Part shown: positions 57,380 to 64,000 of the stretch, piece after piece
Numbering within the stretch: position 1 is the first letter of the stretch
Layout of the letters: each line of letters starts with the position of its first letter
NCBI GenBank assembly: GCA_032871835.1
Contig: CM065296.1
Location: 3,730,001 to 3,794,000, forward strand
Source of the DNA: Dipteronia dyeriana
Taxonomy: Eukaryota > Streptophyta > Magnoliopsida > Sapindales > Sapindaceae
Direction of reading: 5' to 3'
Length of the DNA stretch: 64,000 bases
Notes under the pieces: generated by a model
Databases searched by the model: none
The model's input: the letters and a program-made list of their open reading frames with translations, nothing else
What the model was told of the DNA's origin: nothing
Translations under genes and position numbers: made by a program

Positions 57380-57650
57380 GAAGGATGAACGATGCCGTAG
57401 CTGCGTAGTGAAGTGCGCAGAGGCCGGGCAACAACATCAGTAGACAATAGCAACCAGAGCAGGAGGAGTGAGTGGCGGAGCCTGATCGGAGTTCAATCGC
57501 GGTTGCGGCGGCGAGAACGGGAACGGGAGAAGCGATTGCTACAAGCACGAGGCGAAGAGGTGCATCGGTGGTTGTGCCAATACCGGTTGAAGGTGGAATT
57601 CTTTTTTGGAGAAGATGAAAATGAAAAGAAGACAAAGAAAAGATGAAGAT
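57380..57650. other. GC-rich island with open frames on both strands
   Basis: A block of about 270 bp with many CGG/GCG codons stands out sharply from AT-rich flanks. It can be read as an arginine/glutamate-rich stretch on the plus strand (RLRRREREREKRLLQARGEE) and as a hydrophobic stretch on the minus strand. No family recognised. It may be a leftover first exon or a piece of a mobile element. Confidence 0.35.
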
Positions 57651-58259
57651 GAAGATGAGGGAGAGAGATGGAGATTTTTTTTCTGAAGATTGTGTTGTAT
57701 ATGGCGAGAGAGATGAGTTGTTTTTATTTTATTTTTTTTGGAGATTTTTTTTTAAAGTTAATTTGTTGTTGAAAAAGTTATTTTTCAATGGTTTAAATTA
57801 TTGGGTAAATGGATGGGATAAAATCTTCTCTATCCATTAATTTTTATAATAAATTATAGATGGAATTTGGAAAATCAAACAAGTGTATGGAATTTGGAGA
57901 ATTTTAGTGAGGTTCGGTTGATTTTTGTATATGAACTGGTGACAGTGGAGATCCAAATCTCCAATCCATTTTTTTTCTTTTTGTTTTATGCGTGAAAAAA
58001 AATTATTTAGTTTTTTAAAAGAAAATAAATGTAAGAGCTAAAATAGTTATTTCAGCCATTAATATGGCATTCAGGGACAAAAGAGATAATATACATTTTC
58101 CGTGACGTTTAACCATTAAAAAAATGTCAGACAGACCTATATGATATACTTTTCAAAAGTCATGAAAATTTTACTAAAAAAACAAACTCGTTTAAATAAT
58201 TGATCTTTCATACAAACATAGACAGAGTTAAAGATGTAACAGGTCAACCTTATTTTTGC

Positions 58260-59900
58260 TCATTGTTTATGAAGAATATACTCTATACAACGAATCTGAC
58301 AACATGTTCGGTATGTAGTTTCGGTACAAAAAACCCGAATAGTTCCATGCATCAATAGCATTCCATACCTAAACATCTCACCATTCACCACTATTGGGTT
58401 TAGGAGCTTCTTCAGTCAAGAACCTAGCTAGGTTCAGTGTGGTCAAATAAAACAGCATCTTTTGCTGCCACCACTAAAAGTTCGTGTGACTCACACACTG
58501 TCTCATCACAGGTTTTACCATGTTTCTCACGAATGAGTTGATGGCCGGAGTCAATGTTGCTACACTTTGCAACACAATAGACACTTCGCCTACGAGCAAA
58601 GAATTAACACCCGAAGGGTCTAATCCTACACTTGGATTATCATTTGGAATCTCTAGGGGTGCGTTTGGTAAGCGGGATGGGACGGGACAACTTTCTCTTG
58701 TCCCACGTTTGGCACGCTATTAGCGTGGGACGGGACCGGAAGGGACAAGGTGGGACAAAAACCACAAAATCTTATCCCACCTCAGACCCTCGGCCAGACT
58801 TGTCCCATGCATGGGACAAGTCTAGAAAAAATTTAGGGTTCTCAATTTGGGGTTTTTGATTCCAGCGATCGGAATACAAAATCATCTAGGACTACGTCGT
58901 CGGCGACCAAGCTTGTGGGGGTTTGTGAGGTTGTGACCGGATGTGATTGAATCAGGTGGTGGATGGTTCTAGTTTTGATTGAAGCTAGTGGTTTGGCATT
59001 GATGGTACTGGGTTTGGCTGTGAATGGTGGGTTTGGTGTTGATGATGGTGGTGGGGTTTTTTTTATTTGTTTTCGATTTTTTGTTTGTTTTTCAATTTGT
59101 TTTCAGATTTAAATTTGGCGTTGACCGTTGATGATGATGATTGTGTCAGCAACGCGATTTGTTTTTTTGATCGAAGAAAAATATTGTTCTTTAGTTGAAA
59201 ACCATATTTGAGGAATGAAGATTACATGGATTGGGGCAATTTTTTCCAGATGAACATGAACGGTTATGCGGGAATGCAAACAAAGTTCATTTTACTAAAA
59301 ACAAAAACAAAAACAAAATAAAAAAATAAAATAAATTCCAGATTTTTTTTGTCTTCCCTGTTTGTTTTCAATTTTATTTCTTTGTTTAATTGATTTAAGA
59401 ACACATAAATTATTATGATGAATTTTGAGGAATTTATTTGTTGTTTTTATTTGTGGAATTTGATTGAAGAAAAGTTTTTGGTGTTTGTGTAGTGGGAAAA
59501 TGAAAGAAAATATTAATTTTTTATGATTTTTAATTAGTTTTAATTCAATAATTTTGAAAATTTTCAAATACAAGTGCAGTGGATCAAAAGAATTCAGAAT
59601 TTGATCCCATTATCTATGAGTTTTTTTTTCTTTCAAAATTAATATAATTGTTATGAACATTAGAAAGGGGTACTATGGTCATTTGAACCTCTTGTCCCGT
59701 CCTGTCTCAATCATACCAAATACTTAACATTACAATTAACAGTTATATCCCAGACCTTCCAAACACAATATAGAACAACATGTTCTGTCCCGTCCCGTCC
59801 TATCCCGTCCCACCTTGTTATGTCCCATCGTCATGCCAAACACACCCTAGTGGAACGCTCGAGTTCATGTTTGATTTATCCACCATAATATCTGGAGGAG
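58260..59900 (-). pseudogene. Copia gag N-terminal relic, interrupted by a Harbinger-type element
   Basis: Outside the insertion the minus strand reads the start of the same gag as at 26933: DKSNMNSSVP at about 59885-59855, then from 58650 down NPSVGLDPSGVNSLLVGE and TPAINSFVRNM, then LTTLNLARFL near 58440. The internal gag segment between VMRQ and WWQQK is shortened. Stops are present. The two parts join without loss when 58657-59847 and one TAG are removed. Confidence 0.82.
58657..59847. mobile_element. PIF/Harbinger-type non-autonomous element, 1191 bp
   Basis: Ends are GGGTGCGTTTGG and, on the reverse strand, GGGTGTGTTTGG, with further inverted likeness (GGGATGGGACGGGAC words on both sides). 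It is flanked by TAG on both sides (58654-58656 and 59848-59850), a 3-bp duplication as in PIF/Harbinger. The target, a gag codon pair, is restored exactly when the element is removed. No transposase is encoded. Confidence 0.83.
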
Positions 59901-60110
59901 ATCAACTGAATTAATATGAAAATTAATTCTCATTAAAATTGGCAATATTAAAATCAAATCAATTTTGTTTTGAATTCAAAATTTAATATTTCAATTAACT
60001 GGGAATTAATAATTGAAATAAATCATCATGAAATTGATAATTACAAATTTGAAGTTCAAAACAATTGATTTTGACAATAATTATAATTTTAAACTTATAC
60101 ATCCAACGAG

Positions 60111-60430
60111 TTACCACTGCTGGACTTAGGAGCCTCGTCAGTTAAGAATCTCGTAAGATTCAATGTGGTCAATTAGAGCAACATCTTTTTTTTTTTGCCA
60201 TCTCTTGAAATTCAGACCATTGAATTTCTCTGGTTTCTTCATATGGTTCATCAGAACCGAAACCAGAGACAAACAAATTCACCCTTAGGGTAGTCATTTA
60301 ACCCATAAAAGGATTCACCATTGGATCGGTCAACTGACACACAATTGGGTTGACCACCGGAGTCTCTTGAGCCACACTCAGATTCACATTTGATTAGATA
60401 GTCTTCTTACATAGAAAACCAAACCAATTT
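60111..60430 (-). pseudogene. Second Copia gag N-terminal relic
   Basis: On the minus strand a segment reads NHMKKPEKFNGLNFKRWQ and, after a frame change, LTTLNLTRFLTDEAPKSSSG. These match the gag of the 25.6-kb Copia element (NHMEKPDKFSRPNFK; LTTLNLGRFLTGDAHKPN). The upstream part is stop-ridden. It repeats the same portion of gag found at 58.3-58.5 kb, so two copies lie head-to-tail within 2 kb. Confidence 0.72.
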
Positions 60431-60783
60431 TTTTTTGAACCACATATATACAATGATATAAACCATTGATCTATCACATCCGGTATAAATATAACAATCT
60501 CAAATACTTATATAACACAATCAATTTGTTAATATATATCAACATCGGTATACAACAATATATCAAATATAGTGTATCAAACACTATTCTAGCATTTTAA
60601 ATAAGATATGTATATTTATAAACCAGTGCTGCTGCTTGGTGTAGGATTACATAATAATCTAATCAATTTATTCCAATTGATATCTAGCACTGATATCAAA
60701 CAATAATACTGCCTTTTGGTTGACCAAAATTTTGTATTATTTAGTTCCACACATATCAGTACGTCAATCGGTCTAATTGTATG

Positions 60784-61969
60784 TGTTAATAGCAAAATTT
60801 GTCTAGGGACCAAAGAGAAATTTTCACTCCCCTAACCCGAATCAAAGTCTGAGTTCACCAGTCATTGAACCCCGGCTCCTAAGGGCGAACCATAGAACCA
60901 TCCTACAGAAGCGAGGAAGGGTCATCGAGCTTCAGAACTATCAAGAATAGAGTCTAACACGACCAGATCGAGCTCCATTACTTCAACACTGGAATTCGGG
61001 TGAAACCCGACATGTGATTATCCGGGATTCCTGAGATCGAAATTACCTCATAACCTCCCCAGAAGCCCGCAAACCTCTCCAAGACAAAAAAGGGGCCCTT
61101 TAAAGATATCAGGTTCATGCTATAGCTACGTTCCAATTCGCTAAGACTCGAACCCATCTAGACGAGAAAAAGGAAGCTCACATAATCCACGTTCCTAATG
61201 AGTGCCCACAAGGCAGTCTCAAGCTATAAAGGACCGGGAAAGGTCAGACCGAGCTTCTGGTACCAAAACTAAAGCAGGGGTCTACCTCGCTCTACGAAAC
61301 AATGAACAACTAACTCGACGACCTCAATGAAGAATCATGCCATGAATACACACAAGATCATATCTACACTCCAACGAACATTAAAACTCTACGTACGTGT
61401 AAGGTAAGAGATTGAGTCCAAAAAGGAAACAAACTTATCTCCACCAAAGATATTCTCGAATCTGTTATTAATTCGAAGTCAATGACTTTTAAATAAAAGA
61501 TCCTGCCCGATAAGGAGGGAATGGATTCAGAGAATCAGGGCGGGAGATCCATAACTTTAAACCATTCGGACCATGTATAAATATGCCCAAACATGATCGC
61601 CAATAGAAAAAAAATGGACAGTGAAGAGAGCGGCATAGGGCAAATAAACGAGGAGAGTTATTTGAGTCTTCGGCCTAAATTTTGTAATCAGAACACGACC
61701 TCCACTGTTATCTACTATTTGACAGGCATGAGGTTACCACTCTACTGTATCCCAGAGAGATTAAGAGTGTTTAAGAGTCTTTTTGTACGATACTCACAAT
61801 TGATAATAAAGCCATTACATTCCCGTCTTCATTGCACTTATATTCATACATCCATCTTTATTCTGTCATGTTAGGTACCTAAGGTACCGACCTCGGCCAC
61901 CACCTACGTGGTAATGGTCTTGAAGGTGTTAACCGGAATTTATCACATCGAGTAAATTCTCCGTTAACA
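60784..61969 (+). mobile_element. Solo LTR, 1186 bp, 5-bp TSD
   Basis: Begins TGTTAATAGCAAAATTTG and ends TCTCCGTTAACA, with perfect duplication GTATG (60779-60783 and 61970-61974). TATAAATA at 61576-61583 and AATAAA at 61805-61810 in the right order give plus orientation. It is notably more GC-rich than its surroundings. The layout suggests a Gypsy LTR. It lies inside minus-strand Copia debris. Confidence 0.88.
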
Positions 61970-61974
61970 GTATG

Positions 61975-62425
61975 TTAATATATATCAACAATATATATAT
62001 ATAGCACATACAGATTAATCAATAAAATGATATGAAAACCAGTGTCAATACTTAGGATTAAGTGAACTTAATATATATATAGTCGTATATATAAAAACTG
62101 GTTTGTATCTGATTATAAAAAGATATAATCCTTTTAACGGTTGTTTCGGATATAGACTACAATTCTATATCTCCAAAATATCAAGTATTTACACAACTCT
62201 TGTGTACAACTGATATACTCTTAGAATCACAAAAATATCATATATATTATATGTCAGTACCGATATCGATCAGTTGATATCAAAACAGTTAATCAACAAT
62301 AGATTCTAGATTTTACAATAGAAATCACAATCAGTGTTTGATTTTACAAACCCGATTACCCACTTGAAATTGCAATTGATTTCCAAATCAGTGTTTGTTA
62401 ACAGACCCGATTCGCTAGAATACAA
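61975..62425 (-). mobile_element. Copia 5' leader remnant
   Basis: Reverse-strand words (AAATCAGACACTG-like, GAAATCAATTG-like and GTTGATATCAACTGATATC-like) match the untranslated leader of the Copia element between its primer-binding site and gag (about 26700-26880). It continues beyond the solo LTR toward the gag relic at 60111-60430, so leader plus gag start formed one piece before the LTR inserted. Confidence 0.6.
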
Positions 62426-62429
62426 TTCA

Positions 62430-62727
62430 GTTTTTTTTATGTGGAAGGTTTTCTTCCTTTCTATAGCTCATATGGGGTCTTGTCTACTTTATTACGGGAT
62501 AACTTATTTAAAAGGTAATTGTTAGACAATATAGCTTTACCACACATGTTCTGAAGCAATCCAGAACTTATCAGTATTGCATTCATCATTTCTTTCAAGG
62601 AATGATCTTTTCGTTCAGAAACTCTGTTTTATTGATACGGTGCAGTGCTTTATTGTATGATTCCATGTTGTGTAAATAATTCACCAAATGGTGCTTCATA
62701 CTCACCATCTCGATTGCTTCTCAGTGA
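62430..62727 (-). pseudogene. Copia integrase fragment
   Basis: Minus strand reads GEYEAPFGELF, ERKDHSLKEMMNAILISSG and LLQNMCGKAILSNNYLLNKL, corresponding to 28870-29110 of the 25.6-kb element. It has stops. It is placed directly after the gag fragment at 62734-62940, although gag and this part of integrase are about 1.2 kb apart in a complete element. Confidence 0.8.
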
Positions 62728-62733
62728 TAGTAA

Positions 62734-62940
62734 CTACCGGAAGGTTTCACTTAGGGTCATCCCTTCGTCATGAATCTTTTGCAAAATCACTTGAAGCTCT
62801 TGAACTTGACTTATAACTGTCTTGGGGTCCCTTATCTTGTAATCAAGAAACTGGCCTATAACAAACCTTTTGAATCCAGTATCCTCAGTCTTGTATTTCT
62901 GGTTTAACGACTCCACTATTAGGTTCATGAGCTTCTTTAG
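62734..62940 (-). pseudogene. Copia gag fragment
   Basis: Minus strand reads ESLNQKYKTEDTGFKRFVIG, LDYKIRDPKTVISQVQELQV and [10 protein letters not shown], matching 27465-27640 of the 25.6-kb Copia gag. Both sides are deletion joints: upstream it joins LTR-adjacent leader sequence, downstream integrase. Confidence 0.88.
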
Positions 62941-62966
62941 TCAAGAACCACTATTGTCTTAAGATT

Positions 62967-63982
62967 GTTGTTTGTATATCGAAAATAATTTGGTTCAATC
63001 TGTAGAAAGTAACAAACATAAACAGAAGGTTATGGAAATCGAGGCTCGTGTTTCACACGGTGTCTTTAAGACAATTTCATCGTATATAACACAGTATGTG
63101 TATAACGATACTCTCCTAGGATACAAAGATTTAATAGTGGAAGTGTAAAACACTAACCACTCTTAGCGAACTCAAATTTGGTTCGAACTTACCAAGCACA
63201 GAAAGAAAAAAACGAGAAGAGAGAATAACTGGAATTTCGTAATTCTAAGATTGCGTCTTCTAAAGTGTAGACTTGGGTTTTTTTTATATAGTCGAAAACA
63301 AAATATATTGATTTACAAATTACTTGATAGCTACGTTTTAAATGATAAAGGAAATTTAATAAAAGAATAATCATCTAAAATATTTATTTCTGATTGATCA
63401 CTGATTCTGATCACTAAGTGATCAAGTATCAAAATTTAAAATTGATCATCGATTCTGATTACTTAGTGATCAAGTAAGTATCAAAATCCAAAATGAAAAT
63501 CAACTATTCCCTTAATTTCCTTAACCAAAACAAAAATTACTTTTTTCCTTCTCATTCATTTAAAGCAGTCTAACTTAGGGAAAATAATTATTTTTTTCCT
63601 TATCAATAAACTGATTTAGGAAAAATTAAATTTAGAATAGTAGAAAAAATTCGATTGTACTCTCACGGTCTAACCAAAGCAGCATTCGTGTACGCTAGAC
63701 GTGCACACACATATGTTGATAAGCTACTATCATATAACTACTTATATACTACATATAAGTGGTTTACCCAACTAATGTGAGATGCACATTTTCCGTACAA
63801 AATGGACTCACTTTGACACTCAATTTCTCATTCACCCATTAATCAATTTGTGAGTTTGAGTATACCACTTCGAAGCTCTCACGAAGGAGACTTCGAATAT
63901 ACATTGATCTTTCATTTTCATGAAACTGGTCATACTCAAATAACGTTTTCAAACCGCTTGTTTATCATAAAGTTTTCAATAA
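62967..63982 (-). repeat. Copia LTR (minus) with internal sequence on both sides
   Basis: Homologous to the LTRs of the 25.6-kb element along its length (AATGGGTGAATGAGAAATTGAG and GGTATACTCAAA-type words in reverse). On the minus strand it is preceded by a polypurine-like tract (63983-63993) and followed by the first bases of the leader (TTAAGACAATAGTGG-like). The ends are approximate. Confidence 0.75.
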
Positions 63983-63993
63983 TCCCCCACATG
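63983..63993 (-). other. Polypurine tract of an element lying beyond the right edge
   Basis: Minus strand reads TTTCATTCATGTGGGGGAT just upstream of the LTR, matching TTTCATTCATTTGGGGGGT before the 3' LTR at 31661. It implies that internal sequence of a minus-oriented element continues past base 64000. Confidence 0.65.
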
Positions 63994-64000
63994 AATGAAA

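Noticed and set aside
57318..57635. 105-codon minus-strand frame in the GC-rich island
   Set aside because: Open frames occur on both strands of the same GC-rich block, which is expected by chance there; no motif or splice context.
59295..59573. Lysine/isoleucine-rich 92-codon minus frame
   Set aside because: Lies within the Harbinger-type element in A/T-rich sequence; composition explains it.

Overview
This is plant nuclear DNA, almost certainly from a eudicot. It is AT-rich, has GT-AG introns, and carries plant-specific families (an NPY-type BTB/NPH3 protein), plant Copia, Tat-type Gypsy and LINE retrotransposons, and hAT, Mutator and Harbinger-type DNA elements. I cannot name the species. 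Only two genes look intact, both on the minus strand and adjacent: a secreted or membrane-anchored PLD3/4-like phospholipase D family protein (seven exons, 14221-17490, 516 aa) and an NPY-like BTB/POZ-NPH3 protein (four exons, 18174-22144, 621 aa). Both splice to one unbroken frame. Almost everything else that I recognise is transposon or transposon relic.

Layout. 1-1314: the 5' end of a minus-strand Tat-like LTR retrotransposon that runs off the left edge. 2107-2351: two exons of a mitochondrial-type HSP90 gene, with intron traces, as a broken fragment. 2569-3556: a Mutator-type element with long terminal inverted repeats and a perfect 9-bp target duplication. 3804-6388: a decayed Copia element. 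7302-7331: an uninterrupted run of 30 C. 7531-9156: a solo LTR. 9600-12870: a broken MULE transposase with subterminal repeats. 13.4-22.9 kb: the gene island. 23.5-25.2 kb: three small inverted-repeat elements.

25572-32641: a complete-looking Copia element with a 5-bp target duplication, dead by stops and active-site changes, apparently inserted at the 3' side of a LINE. 32.7-38 kb: three LINE pieces, one split by a solo LTR. 39082-48260: a Tat-type Gypsy element of unusual composition. Read on the minus strand it has gag and protease but no reverse transcriptase or integrase, and between the lost pol and the 3' LTR it carries a long, intron-containing gene on the opposite strand. Its LTRs are still very similar and its target duplication is perfect. 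A hAT-type MITE sits 21 bp beyond its target duplication.

49-57 kb is AT-rich intergenic DNA with a 21-bp minisatellite and two short tandem duplications. 58.2-64 kb is a pile of minus-strand Copia fragments of the same family as the 25.6-kb element, interrupted by a Harbinger-type element and by a solo LTR, and ending in an LTR that has a polypurine tract on one side and 5' leader sequence on the other.

The most unusual object is the 39-48 kb Tat derivative with its convergent accessory gene. The clearest genome-evolution evidence is the set of insertions whose boundaries can be read exactly from target duplications (2569, 7531, 23499, 25572, 36832, 39082, 48287, 58657 and 60784).
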